A DNA stretch of 64,000 bases, taken from assembly GCA_035934555.1 (NCBI GenBank), contig DASYXT010000039.1:62001-126000 (forward strand), written 5' to 3'. Below the pieces are notes generated by a model. That model worked only from the letters and a program-made list of their open reading frames with translations, did no database searches and was not told where the DNA came from. The position numbers were made by a program, and so were the translations under genes. Below are positions 41,230-50,403 of the stretch, piece by piece. Numbering within the stretch: position 1 is the stretch's first letter; the number at the start of each line of letters is the position of its first letter. This DNA is from DASYXT01 sp035934555 (GTDB lineage: Bacteria > Verrucomicrobiota > Verrucomicrobiia > Limisphaerales > UBA8199).

Positions 41230-42366
41230 ATGTCCTGGATCAAACGCAACCTGTTCTTCGTCGTCTTTAGCGCCACGGCCCTGGTGCTGGTTGGGCTGGC
41301 CGGGTACTATGCCTGGTCGAAGTACACCGCCAACAGCGTCGCGTGGGATAATCTCAGCAACGATTACGAAGAGCTCAAGCGGCTCAACAGCGCGCCGATT
41401 TTGCCTGGCGATGGGAAGATCAATAACGTCGAGCTTGCCAACAACCAGCGTGCCCAGCTCCTGACCTTCATCAAGAGCACCCGCCCTTATTTTCAGCACA
41501 TTCAGCCGATCCCCAATATGCCAGCGGTTTCCGACCAGGATTTTTCCACGGCGCTGGGCATGACCCTGAACCACCTGCAGCGCGATGCCACCAACAATAG
41601 CGTTGTGCTCACCGTCCCCAACTACAGCTTCTCCTTCCAGGCGGAGCAAAACAAAGTTTCGTTCGCCGCAGGCGGCCTGGCGCCGCTTTCAGTGCAACTG
41701 GGCGATATCAAAGCCATTTGTGACGTCCTCTTCAACGCCAAGGTCAATTCCATCGACAATATCCGGCGCGAACGCGCCTCGCCGGACGACTCGGCCGGGC
41801 CGCAGAGCGATTTCCTCGTGGATAAGTCCGTTACCAACGACTTGGCGATCATCACGCCTTACGAGATTACCTTCAAGTCCTTCACGACCGAGTTGGCCGC
41901 AGTGCTGAGCGGTTTCGCCAGCTCCCCCTATGGGATGGTAGTCAAAAGCATTAACGTTAAATCCGCCCCATCGGCTCCGCCCGAGCAGACGCCTGGGCCG
42001 GGCGTCGCATATGTTGCACAGCCCCAGCCCAGTTACTATCCGCAGCGCGGGCGAATGGAGGGCGACGCTCAGGCGGCCTTCAACAGCCGCTACGGAATTG
42101 GCGGCGGCGGCGGCGACGGCGGCTATAGCAGTCGCTATGGTGGTGGCGGGGCCAACGGCGTCGGCATCCCCTACCGTCCGCTGCAGGCGGGACAAGGTTA
42201 CGCGCCGGCCTATCCGCAGCCGACGTATGCGGCGCAACAACCTTACGCCTCGGGTGCGGCCGCAGTAAACAAAGGCGGGCTGACGACACTGCTCGACGAG
42301 AAACAGCTCGAGATCACGATTGACCTCGCCCTCATTAAGCTTCTGCCTCCCAAAAACGCCAGGTAA
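41230..42366 (+). CDS. Amuc_1100-like pilus-associated protein
   Basis: 378 aa with one N-terminal membrane helix (NLFFVVFSATALVLVGLAGY) and a periplasmic body, then a Gly/Tyr-rich segment around 280-310 (YGIGGGGGDGGYSSRYGGGG), a Pro/Gln/Tyr-rich stretch and a short C-terminal beta-domain (LEITIDLALIKLL). The layout and position in the operon match Akkermansia Amuc_1100, a protein shown to modulate host cells and linked to pili; the sequence similarity itself is low and I infer the relation. Starts 1 bp after pilM's stop. Confidence 0.75.
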   Translation: MSWIKRNLFFVVFSATALVLVGLAGYYAWSKYTANSVAWDNLSNDYEELKRLNSAPILPGDGKINNVELANNQRAQLLTFIKSTRPYFQHIQPIPNMPAVSDQDFSTALGMTLNHLQRDATNNSVVLTVPNYSFSFQAEQNKVSFAAGGLAPLSVQLGDIKAICDVLFNAKVNSIDNIRRERASPDDSAGPQSDFLVDKSVTNDLAIITPYEITFKSFTTELAAVLSGFASSPYGMVVKSINVKSAPSAPPEQTPGPGVAYVAQPQPSYYPQRGRMEGDAQAAFNSRYGIGGGGGDGGYSSRYGGGGANGVGIPYRPLQAGQGYAPAYPQPTYAAQQPYASGAAAVNKGGLTTLLDEKQLEITIDLALIKLLPPKNAR

Positions 42367-42368
42367 CG

Positions 42369-43184
42369 ATGGATTTCCTCAAGAAACATTACGAAAAGAT
42401 TGTGCTGGGCATCGTGCTGGTCGGCCTCGCCGGCGCAGTTGTGTTCATGCTCTTTTACATCTCCAACGAGCAGCAGCGCCTGACGGAAATGAGTGATAGC
42501 GTCACCCATCCCCGGGTCAAGGAGTTGACCAATCTCGACATGACCCTTTCCGAGCAGGCCCTTAAGCGCGTCGCCACGCGCGTCAGCCTCGATTTTGGCC
42601 CGCCCAACCGCCTGTTCAATCCGGGCGCCTGGCAAAAGACCGCCGATAACCGTTTGATTCCGCGCGAGAACGTCGGCCCGGCGGCGCTGACGGTCACCAA
42701 CATCCAGCCGCTCTGGTTCCGCTTGAGCCTGGAAAGTGTTGAAGCGGTCGAAGGCGGTTACAAATACGTCATCGGCATCGAAAACCAGGCTGACCCCATT
42801 CCCGCTCACCGCTACAAGAAAACTACCTACTGCAAGCTGAACGAGAAAACCGACATGTTCACCATCACTGAGGTCCACGGCAAACCCGAGGATCCGTCAG
42901 AGTTGGTGCTGATGCTGAAAGATTCCGGCGACAAGGTGGTAGTCAAGAAGGACAAACCTTACGAGCGGGTTGACGGTTACAGTGCCGACCTGGCCTATCC
43001 GCTCGAAAACAAGACCTGGCCCACTCGCCGGGTGGGCGCGTTGCTCCCTTTTAATGGCGAGGAATACAATGTCGTCGCTATAAATAAAACCGAAGTCGTA
43101 CTGGCCGCCAAATCCAACGGTAAAAAATGGACGATTAAGGCCGCGTCCACCGATACCAAACCCAATCCCGACCGAGCCACCTGA
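42369..43184 (+). CDS. Amuc_1099-like pilus-system protein
   Basis: 271 aa. One N-terminal membrane helix (IVLGIVLVGLAGAVVFMLFY), a coiled region, then a periplasmic beta-domain with DNRLIPRENVGPAALTVTNI and a second one near the C-terminus (RVGALLPFNGEEYNVVAINK). The position (2 bp after the Amuc_1100-like gene, before the secretin) suggests it links the inner-membrane platform to the secretin, like PilP. Not recognisable outside this operon type. Confidence 0.72.
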   Translation: MDFLKKHYEKIVLGIVLVGLAGAVVFMLFYISNEQQRLTEMSDSVTHPRVKELTNLDMTLSEQALKRVATRVSLDFGPPNRLFNPGAWQKTADNRLIPRENVGPAALTVTNIQPLWFRLSLESVEAVEGGYKYVIGIENQADPIPAHRYKKTTYCKLNEKTDMFTITEVHGKPEDPSELVLMLKDSGDKVVVKKDKPYERVDGYSADLAYPLENKTWPTRRVGALLPFNGEEYNVVAINKTEVVLAAKSNGKKWTIKAASTDTKPNPDRAT

Positions 43185-43220
43185 ACCGCGTTGAATTTTT
43201 ACTGAACGCCCTCTCAACCC

Positions 43221-45989
43221 ATGATCAAAGCAGCCTCCCTCCCCCTGTGTCTCACTCTGTTGCTGGCGGCCGCCGGCGTTGCCTACGCTCAGGCCCCAGC
43301 CCAGGAAACCGCGGTTAACGAAGCCGTCATGCGCCAGGCCGAGCACGTCCTGCTCCGCCAAAAGCTCGGCGACGCCCTTGCCGCCCAGGAACGCCATGAC
43401 CTGGCCAACGCCGCCAAGCTTTATGACGCCGCCTGGGACCTGGTGCTCAAGGTCGGCATCGCCAATGTCGAACCCGAAGCCGCCCAGACCCGCGCCGGCC
43501 TGGCCGCCGTGCGCATGGAATTGGCCCGCGGCGACCAGCGCCACGGCGCCTATCGCGAAGCCGGCCTGGAAGTGGATGATGTGCTCCGCGCCGATCCTGG
43601 CAATGCCGAAGCTCTGGCGTTCAAACACGCCAATGACAAAATCATCCAGGACATGCGCGGGCACGTGGCTGACAATGCAACGCTCAGCCAGGTCCCCACC
43701 ATCATGAACGAGAAGAAGGACGTCGCTACCCTGGTTCAGAATGGCAAGCTGCTCTTCGAGATGGGCAAAATCCCCGAAGCCGAGGCCATCCTTAAGCAAG
43801 CGACCAAACTAGACCCGCAAAATCAGGCCGCGTACTATTACCTCAACCTCATTAGCGAAGCCAAATACCAGGAAGCGCTGAATCGCCGCGACATCGCCTC
43901 CCGCACCGGCCTGGTCGATATCGAAAAGGCCTGGGCGACTTCGCCCAAGCGCGACTTGCTGCCGCAGCCCAACATGTACGCGCGCACCAACCTGATCAAT
44001 ACCAGCGCCGGCCGCCGCATCATTTACAATAAACTCAACCGGATCCGTCTGGATGAGGTCAAGTACCAGAACCTGCCTTTGCGCGAGGTCGTCAACAACC
44101 TCTATGACCAGGCCAAGCGGCGCGACCCGGAGAAGCGCGGTATTAACTTCATCATCAACAATAACGTGGATACTGCGGTCAACCCGCTGGCTCCCCCCAC
44201 CGGCGGGCCCGTTCCTACCGATCCGACTACTGGCTTGCCCCTGCCGCAGGCTGCCCCGGCTGAGCAAACCGATATCGGCGATGCCTCCATTAAAATCGAT
44301 CCGGCCCTGACGGATGTCAGCCTCGCGGATGTCCTCGATGCCATTGTCAAAGTTTCCGACAAGCGCATCAAATACTCCGTCGAGGATTACGCAGTCGTTT
44401 TCTCTGTCAAAGCCAACGACCCCCAACCGCTCTATACCCGGGTGATTAAAGTGGACCCCAATACTTTTCAACAAGGTTTGGAAGGCGTCACTGGGTTTGA
44501 CTGGGGTTCGATTGCCCAGGCCAGCAATGGCGGCGCCGGCGGCGGCGGCGGTATTGGTGGCGGCGGCGGTATTGGTGGTGGCGGCGGTATTGGCGGCGGC
44601 GGCTTGGGCGGCGGCGGCCAGGGTGGCGGCTTGCTGACGGTGCCGCGCATCAACGTTGCCGGTGGCACAGCCGGTGGCGGTATCGGCGGCGGCGGCGGCG
44701 GCGGCGTTGGCGGTGGCGTTGGCGGCGGCGGCATTTTCGGCGTGACCATCACGAACAACATGGTCGCCCGGCAGGCGATGGTCCGCCAATTCTTCCTCAC
44801 CATGGGCGTCGATCTCAACCCGCCCAAGACCGTCTTCTTCAACGATCGCGAAGGCACCATTATCGTGCGCGCTACCCTCCAGGACCTCGATACCATCGAA
44901 CAGGCCGTCCAGGTCCTTAACATTGCTCCGCCTCAGATCCACATTAAATCCAAGTTCCTCGAAGTCGCTCAAAACGACACCCGAGCTTTTGGCTTCGATT
45001 GGTTCCTGGGCAACTTCCTGATGGGCGGCGGTAAACTCGCCGCCGAAGGCGGCACCGCGCCCTCTTATAATGGCGTGCCGACCGCGGCCAATCCGCAGGG
45101 CTTTTTCCCCGGCACCCAAGGGCCCAATGCCGCCGCCGGCATCGCGGGTAACACCATTGCTCCTTCGGCTTCCGACCAACTCATCACCTCCGGCTTGCGT
45201 AACACCGTCAATGCCCCGGCGATTGCAACCCTCACTGGCATCCTGACCGACCCACAATTCCGCGTAGTGGTTAAGGCGCTTGAACAGCGCGACGGCACCG
45301 ACCTGCTGGCCGAATCGTCCGTCACGACTCTCAGCGGGCGCCAAACCGAAGTTGAAGTCCTGGACCTGCAAACGATCGTCATTGGTAACACCGTCGGCGG
45401 CGTGGGCGGCGCCAGCGCCGCGCCCACAACTGGAGGAATTGGTTCGACTGTCCTTAGCCAAACGCCCATCGGCAGCAGCTACGCAACCGAAACCCTGCCC
45501 TTCGGGCCGACACTCGATTTGATTCCCTATGTGGATGCGGATGGTTTCACGATCCAGATGACCATTATTCCCACCTACGTCGAGTTCATCGGCTATGACA
45601 ATCCCGGCCAGTTCGTGCCGCAAGCCCAATCGGTCGCCGGCAACAACATCGGCGTGCCCATCACCGGCGTGCTGCCACTGCCACGCTTCCGGGTGCGCCA
45701 GGTTACCACCTCCTGCATTGTCTGGGACGGCCAGACCATCGTGCTGGGCGGCCTCATTTCCGAGCACGTCAGCAAGGAAATGGATAAAGTGCCGATCCTG
45801 GGCGATATCCCGATGGTGGGCCGGTTATTCCGCAACGAATCGAGTGTCAGCCAGAAAAAGAACCTGATGATCTTCGTCACCCCGACGATTATCGATCCCG
45901 CGGGCAATCGCTTCCATTCGGAGGACGAAATGCCCTTTGCCCAGAACGCGATCCCGCTGCAAAAGCCGATCGTGCCGCCGGCGCAATAA
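43221..45989 (+). CDS. secretin of an Amuc_1098-type pilus/secretion system
   Basis: 922 aa. Signal peptide (MIKAASLPLCLTLLLAAAGV), a TPR-like helical region around 170-230 (GKIPEAEAILKQATKLDPQN), an N0/STN-type domain (NLPLREVVNNLYDQA), a Gly-rich insertion at about 435-510, N1-like domain with VRATLQDLDTIEQAVQVLNI, and the secretin barrel ending with WDGQTIVLGGLIS and KVPILGDIPMVGRLF. This forms the outer-membrane pore of a type IV pilus-like machine. The name follows the Akkermansia protein it resembles. Confidence 0.9.
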   Translation: MIKAASLPLCLTLLLAAAGVAYAQAPAQETAVNEAVMRQAEHVLLRQKLGDALAAQERHDLANAAKLYDAAWDLVLKVGIANVEPEAAQTRAGLAAVRMELARGDQRHGAYREAGLEVDDVLRADPGNAEALAFKHANDKIIQDMRGHVADNATLSQVPTIMNEKKDVATLVQNGKLLFEMGKIPEAEAILKQATKLDPQNQAAYYYLNLISEAKYQEALNRRDIASRTGLVDIEKAWATSPKRDLLPQPNMYARTNLINTSAGRRIIYNKLNRIRLDEVKYQNLPLREVVNNLYDQAKRRDPEKRGINFIINNNVDTAVNPLAPPTGGPVPTDPTTGLPLPQAAPAEQTDIGDASIKIDPALTDVSLADVLDAIVKVSDKRIKYSVEDYAVVFSVKANDPQPLYTRVIKVDPNTFQQGLEGVTGFDWGSIAQASNGGAGGGGGIGGGGGIGGGGGIGGGGLGGGGQGGGLLTVPRINVAGGTAGGGIGGGGGGGVGGGVGGGGIFGVTITNNMVARQAMVRQFFLTMGVDLNPPKTVFFNDREGTIIVRATLQDLDTIEQAVQVLNIAPPQIHIKSKFLEVAQNDTRAFGFDWFLGNFLMGGGKLAAEGGTAPSYNGVPTAANPQGFFPGTQGPNAAAGIAGNTIAPSASDQLITSGLRNTVNAPAIATLTGILTDPQFRVVVKALEQRDGTDLLAESSVTTLSGRQTEVEVLDLQTIVIGNTVGGVGGASAAPTTGGIGSTVLSQTPIGSSYATETLPFGPTLDLIPYVDADGFTIQMTIIPTYVEFIGYDNPGQFVPQAQSVAGNNIGVPITGVLPLPRFRVRQVTTSCIVWDGQTIVLGGLISEHVSKEMDKVPILGDIPMVGRLFRNESSVSQKKNLMIFVTPTIIDPAGNRFHSEDEMPFAQNAIPLQKPIVPPAQ
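44527..44745. repeat. Gly-codon low-complexity tract inside the secretin
   Basis: Runs of GGCGGCGGCGGTATTGGTGG repeat three times, then give further GGC/GGT blocks, encoding two poly-Gly segments of about 40 and 25 residues around LTVPRINVAGG. Prone to slippage. Confidence 0.85.
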
Positions 45990-46013
45990 CGCACTACGTA
46001 CCGCATCTTTCCT

Positions 46014-47969
46014 ATGTTATTCTCGCGCTCTGCCCATAAAGCGTTCCTGAGCGGGCTGCTGGCCTTGGGCATCCCCGCCGGCCTGCTGGCCCAAGGCATT
46101 TACACCCCGAGCGGGAGCGAATACCCCATCGCCCCATCACTGCCCGGCGACCAGGTTCATCCCTGCCTCGCGCTCACCACCAATGGCGGGTTCCTCGTTT
46201 GGGAAGACAATATCACCGACGGCTACGGCCTGGGGATTAGCGCAATACGTTTGGATAGCGGCTTCTCCCCAACGCTCGCGCCGTTCCGGGTCAATGTGAC
46301 CGGCACCAATGATCAAGAGCATGCGAAGGTCTCGCTGCTTAAGGGCGGTGGTGCGGCATTCGTTTGGCAAGGAGGTAAGGAAGGCTTGCAGCACATCTTT
46401 GCCCGCTTTCTTTCTAGTTCGAACACTTGGCTCTCGAGTACAGACATTGTGGTAAACGCTGTCTCGACCCGTTATCAAGTCAATCCCGCCATCGCGACAC
46501 TTACCAACGGCAATGTCGTCATAGTCTATAGCAGCCTCAATCAGCAGGCTACCAATTCCCTGCAAGATGTGTACGGCCAAATCTTCTCTTCCACTGGTCA
46601 GAAGGTCGGCGGTGAGTTTCTTATCAACCAGTTTGCCGCCTATAATCAGCGGGACCCCTCCGTTGCGGCGCTCGCGACGGGCGGCTTCGCGGTTGTTTGG
46701 ATTTCCGAGCAAGAGCGCAGCGGGAACATGGATAACGCTAACTCGTCTTACCTTTATTCGGTCAGCACCAACAGGGCGACGGTGGATGTTTTTGGCCGGC
46801 TGTATAGCGCTGCCGGGACACCCGTGGCCGGCGAGTTTCTCGTGAATAGCAGCTATGATATCTGTTCGAGTCCTGTCCTGGCCGCGGGCACCGATGGTGG
46901 GTTCATGGTTGCCTGGGCCCAAAGGAACGCGCAAATCCCTCAATATAGCTGGGATGTTTATGCCCGCCCTTATTCGAGTGCGGGCGTTGGCGGCTCGACC
47001 CAAACCGTTAACACTTACCTCTATGGCGATCAGTACCTCCCCCGGATCAGCGCTTTGGGGACCGACTATTTTGTCGTTTGGACCAGCCTGGCCCAGGATG
47101 GCTCCCGCGAAGGCGTGTTCGGTCAGTACCTGCGCAGTGATGGCACGCGCGTCGGGGGCGAGCTGCGTATCAATACCACCACTATCGGCCAGCAAATTCA
47201 CCCCAATGTGGCCTCCGACGGGTTCAGCCGCTTCGTCATCGCCTGGACCAGCTATACTGCCGGTGGCAACAGCTTCGATTTATTTGCCCAGCGCTACGTC
47301 AATACGGCTCAACCGCTGGTGCCGATGAATCCGCCCTTCGTTGATGTGCCGTTCATTCTGGTCAATGGCGCTTATGTTCCCCAAATCCGCGTGTCTTGGC
47401 CGCTTCAGTCGGGTCTGCCGATCGATCACTACGAGGTTTATGCGAATGGGTCGCTCACCCCGGCTGCTCTGCTGACCAACGTTGGCACATGGACCCTCAC
47501 TGGCATCGCGCCGGGCAGTAGCAACTCATTTCAGGTTACCTACGCAACCACCGATGGCCGCCGCGCGCCGTTGTCTGGCGCCAGCACCGCCACCACTTGG
47601 CTGGGTTATAGCTGGTATGGCGAACTGCCTCTTGAATGGATGCAGAAGTACTACACTTGGGACAGCTCTCACTGGCCCTCCCCCAATGTCCCCCTCACTG
47701 CTGGCGGCCCCTCGCTCGAACAAGTGTTTCTCTCGGGCGGCAGCCCGCTGGACGCCAGCACCTGGCTGCGCACGGCACTGGCGGGCACGCCTCAAGGATT
47801 TTTCCTCAACTGGAACCCGCACCCCGGCTATACGTACCAGGTCCAGACCTCGAGCAACCTGAGTTCGTGGTCGAACATCGGGGCGCCGCGCTTTGCGGCC
47901 GGCAGTAACGACTCACTCTACGTGGGCATCCATAACCCCGCTTACTATCGCGTGCTGCTCCTCCGCTGA
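46014..47969 (+). CDS. large exported repeat protein with C-terminal short beta-module
   Basis: 651 aa. Signal peptide (FLSGLLALGIPAGLLA), then repeats of about 50-60 residues that pair GGFLVWEDN- or GGFAVVWISE-type strands with GQIFSSTGQKVGGEFLINQF-type strands. The pattern fits a beta-propeller of about seven blades. It then has a fibronectin-like segment and ends with FFLNWNPHPGYTYQVQTSSN and YYRVLLLR, the C-terminal module shared with neighbours. First gene after the secretin, 24 bp gap, same strand. Function unknown. Confidence 0.75.
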   Translation: MLFSRSAHKAFLSGLLALGIPAGLLAQGIYTPSGSEYPIAPSLPGDQVHPCLALTTNGGFLVWEDNITDGYGLGISAIRLDSGFSPTLAPFRVNVTGTNDQEHAKVSLLKGGGAAFVWQGGKEGLQHIFARFLSSSNTWLSSTDIVVNAVSTRYQVNPAIATLTNGNVVIVYSSLNQQATNSLQDVYGQIFSSTGQKVGGEFLINQFAAYNQRDPSVAALATGGFAVVWISEQERSGNMDNANSSYLYSVSTNRATVDVFGRLYSAAGTPVAGEFLVNSSYDICSSPVLAAGTDGGFMVAWAQRNAQIPQYSWDVYARPYSSAGVGGSTQTVNTYLYGDQYLPRISALGTDYFVVWTSLAQDGSREGVFGQYLRSDGTRVGGELRINTTTIGQQIHPNVASDGFSRFVIAWTSYTAGGNSFDLFAQRYVNTAQPLVPMNPPFVDVPFILVNGAYVPQIRVSWPLQSGLPIDHYEVYANGSLTPAALLTNVGTWTLTGIAPGSSNSFQVTYATTDGRRAPLSGASTATTWLGYSWYGELPLEWMQKYYTWDSSHWPSPNVPLTAGGPSLEQVFLSGGSPLDASTWLRTALAGTPQGFFLNWNPHPGYTYQVQTSSNLSSWSNIGAPRFAAGSNDSLYVGIHNPAYYRVLLLR

Positions 47970-47979
47970 ATTCATTTCT

Positions 47980-50361
47980 ATGCTGCGATTATTCAAACGC
48001 TCCCTTTCGCTGGCCTTGCTGGCCGCCGGCCTCAAGCCCGCGCTCGGTTTCGTGCTCCTCGGGCCCGTGAACGAGCCCTACCAGGTGACTACCATCGGCT
48101 ACAACCTCCCTGTGGACGTCGGTGCTCCCAAAAACTTCGGCGAGGAGTTCCGCCGGAACACTCCGGTCATGTACTATGCCTGTGACGCCAGTTTCCGGAA
48201 TTACTTCGGTGATGCAGGTGTCGCTGCGATCGATTCTGCTTTCAATGTTTATAACAACCTCGGGCCGGTCTCCAGCTTCAGCCCCGGCCTCTCCGAATTC
48301 CCGTTTAAGACCTCCCGGAAGAATTACCAGGCTGAGGCGCTATACATGCTGGACATCAAAGCGGTGACGATGCAGTTGATCATCGAGACGCTTGGCCTGG
48401 GTGAGCCTTCCCGGTACAACTGGTGTCTCCATGATCGGTACCTGCTTCCTGGCACGGCCTGCCCCTTTGGCGAGGAATACCTGGTGATCAAACGCAACTT
48501 CGATCCGCCTTATGGGACCGCACTCGATCAGCTCAAGCCCACTAGCTATGTCAATGGCGTTCTTTACGGTTATACCATCCAGGAGTTTTGCACCGGGCCA
48601 GACCCCCTGGCGTTTTGCCTCCCGTTCGCTGTCGATAACACCGCTGATGTGGACAGTGTCAACACCCCCGTGTCCGATTATTTCGGTTTTGGCTATGCCT
48701 TCACGACTTTCTCCTACTCTCCCTTCGGTTTGTTCTATAACGGGTTGACCTACGATGATGTCGGCGGACTCCGCTACCTTTATCGTACCAACAACGTCAA
48801 TTACGAAAGCTCCGGCCCCGACTCCTTCGTGCACGTGACCAATACTACCCCTACGCTTTTGGTCACTTCCAACCTGACGCTGCTTGCTTCCCAGGCGCTT
48901 ACGAATGACGCCCCGACACTCCTCACGCTTTATCCGAACCTCACCATCCTGGCGAGCAGCAACTTCTTTTCTAACGTTTACACGACCAATTACACCGCGT
49001 ACTTCACTAATTTCCCCTGGGACCCGGTCGGCACACCAGCTCACCTGGCCTTCCTGACGAATGTCACCTCGACGGTGGCCACCCTGTATGCCCATACCTT
49101 TGGTAATGTTGAACAGGTCGTGCCCAGCGCAACCGCCCCTTCAGGTTGGGCGTTTGTGCCACTATTGAGCCCGCCTGCCCCGAACGGCCGCGCGTGGGTT
49201 ACCGTCCAGACTACCACCGTTGGGATCTCGAATAATCCCTGGGGCCCGGTCGGCAGTACCCAGACCATAACCAATACCTCTTCGCAGACTTACCAAACCA
49301 ACGGGGTGGTTGGGGATTATGTCATTCTCCCCACCAACTGGTGCGAGGTGTCCATTATTGCCGCCCAACTCACCAATGTTACCTCGTTCACCAACCCCAT
49401 CACCGTCGCGACTAATTTCCTCGTTAATACCAACGTCAGCGGGTCCCTGATTTCCTTCACCCAGAACCTGGTGACCTATTTCACTAACCATTACTTTGTT
49501 GTTTATCCGATCACTTGCAACAATTCGAATGTCGCGCTGTATCAGGGTATTGATAAATTCACTTTCATTCGCCGTGATTTCGACTCACTCACAGGCCGCT
49601 ACTGGCAGCCAATCACCAACTGGTATGTGCTGAACATGGTCACGAATAACACCATCGTCCCTCAGCGGGTGCACCGTGTGGTCGTGCGGCCGGACATCCT
49701 CATTTCGGCGGCCGATTTAGCATCCGGACCTGGCGCGGTACCTAACGTAGTGGTAGTCACCCGCAGCATGGGCGCCGGTGGTGGCTATAACACCAATTAT
49801 GTCAACTACAACCTGGCCGGGCCGGGCACGATCGAGAGCGGTAATGTACCCGGGCCGCCCGGCGGAGGTGTGTTGCCGGGCACTCAGTTCACTTATAACA
49901 ATGTCGGTCCGATCTTCTTCAATGTCGGGTTGGTGGACACCAACGCCTTCCTCGAGGACCAGGACCAGGTTCCGGTTTTCATCTGGGGGTCATTCGATGG
50001 CACTACTAATGCCCCCACCGTCTATCCTAATGATTTGAGCATCACCACCCTCGAGAATGAAATGCTGGTTCAGGTCACTCCCCAGTCGCTGCCCGACGGT
50101 ACCGTCAACTCTACCTATTCCGTTGCGTTGCAGGTCCAAAGCGCAACTCCGAACATCCAAGGGCCGTTCACCTGGACATTGGCTCCGAGTTCGCCCGGTT
50201 TACCGCCTGGACTGTACCTCTCCACTGACGGCTTCAACAGCGGTCTGATTTCCGGCACGCCGCTCCAGGACGGTTTCTTTGATTTTGTCCTGGAAGTGAC
50301 CGATGCGTTCGGCAACACCATCGATCGCAGCACGTCGATTCATATCCTGCCGTCACAATAA
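47980..50361 (+). CDS. large exported protein, possibly a degenerate metzincin-like domain plus Ig domain
   Basis: 793 aa from ATG 47980. Signal peptide (SLALLAAGLKPALG). Residues 40-270 have the pattern of a secreted matrixin-type domain (RNTPVMYYACDASFRNYFGD, then GLTYDDVGGLRYLYRTNN), but the zinc motif HExxH is absent: the place reads AVTMQLIIETLGLGEPSR. The middle is Asn/Thr-rich, and the last 110 residues look like an immunoglobulin-type domain (GPFTWTLAPSSPGLPPGLYL). Ten bp after the previous stop. The metzincin link is a guess by pattern. Confidence 0.65.
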   Translation: MLRLFKRSLSLALLAAGLKPALGFVLLGPVNEPYQVTTIGYNLPVDVGAPKNFGEEFRRNTPVMYYACDASFRNYFGDAGVAAIDSAFNVYNNLGPVSSFSPGLSEFPFKTSRKNYQAEALYMLDIKAVTMQLIIETLGLGEPSRYNWCLHDRYLLPGTACPFGEEYLVIKRNFDPPYGTALDQLKPTSYVNGVLYGYTIQEFCTGPDPLAFCLPFAVDNTADVDSVNTPVSDYFGFGYAFTTFSYSPFGLFYNGLTYDDVGGLRYLYRTNNVNYESSGPDSFVHVTNTTPTLLVTSNLTLLASQALTNDAPTLLTLYPNLTILASSNFFSNVYTTNYTAYFTNFPWDPVGTPAHLAFLTNVTSTVATLYAHTFGNVEQVVPSATAPSGWAFVPLLSPPAPNGRAWVTVQTTTVGISNNPWGPVGSTQTITNTSSQTYQTNGVVGDYVILPTNWCEVSIIAAQLTNVTSFTNPITVATNFLVNTNVSGSLISFTQNLVTYFTNHYFVVYPITCNNSNVALYQGIDKFTFIRRDFDSLTGRYWQPITNWYVLNMVTNNTIVPQRVHRVVVRPDILISAADLASGPGAVPNVVVVTRSMGAGGGYNTNYVNYNLAGPGTIESGNVPGPPGGGVLPGTQFTYNNVGPIFFNVGLVDTNAFLEDQDQVPVFIWGSFDGTTNAPTVYPNDLSITTLENEMLVQVTPQSLPDGTVNSTYSVALQVQSATPNIQGPFTWTLAPSSPGLPPGLYLSTDGFNSGLISGTPLQDGFFDFVLEVTDAFGNTIDRSTSIHILPSQ

Positions 50362-50403
50362 AGCCACTCAGCCATGGAAGCCATTTTTCACAGGCATTTG
50401 TTT

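Noticed and set aside
44527..44745. CRISPR-like array
   Set aside because: The regular repetition is an in-frame Gly-codon tract in a secretin, with no spacers and no cas genes in the window.
43809..45767. 652-aa open frame on the minus strand
   Set aside because: It lies wholly antisense to the secretin gene, whose domains are clear. Long antisense frames arise here from strongly GC-biased third codon positions, and the translation has no recognisable domain.
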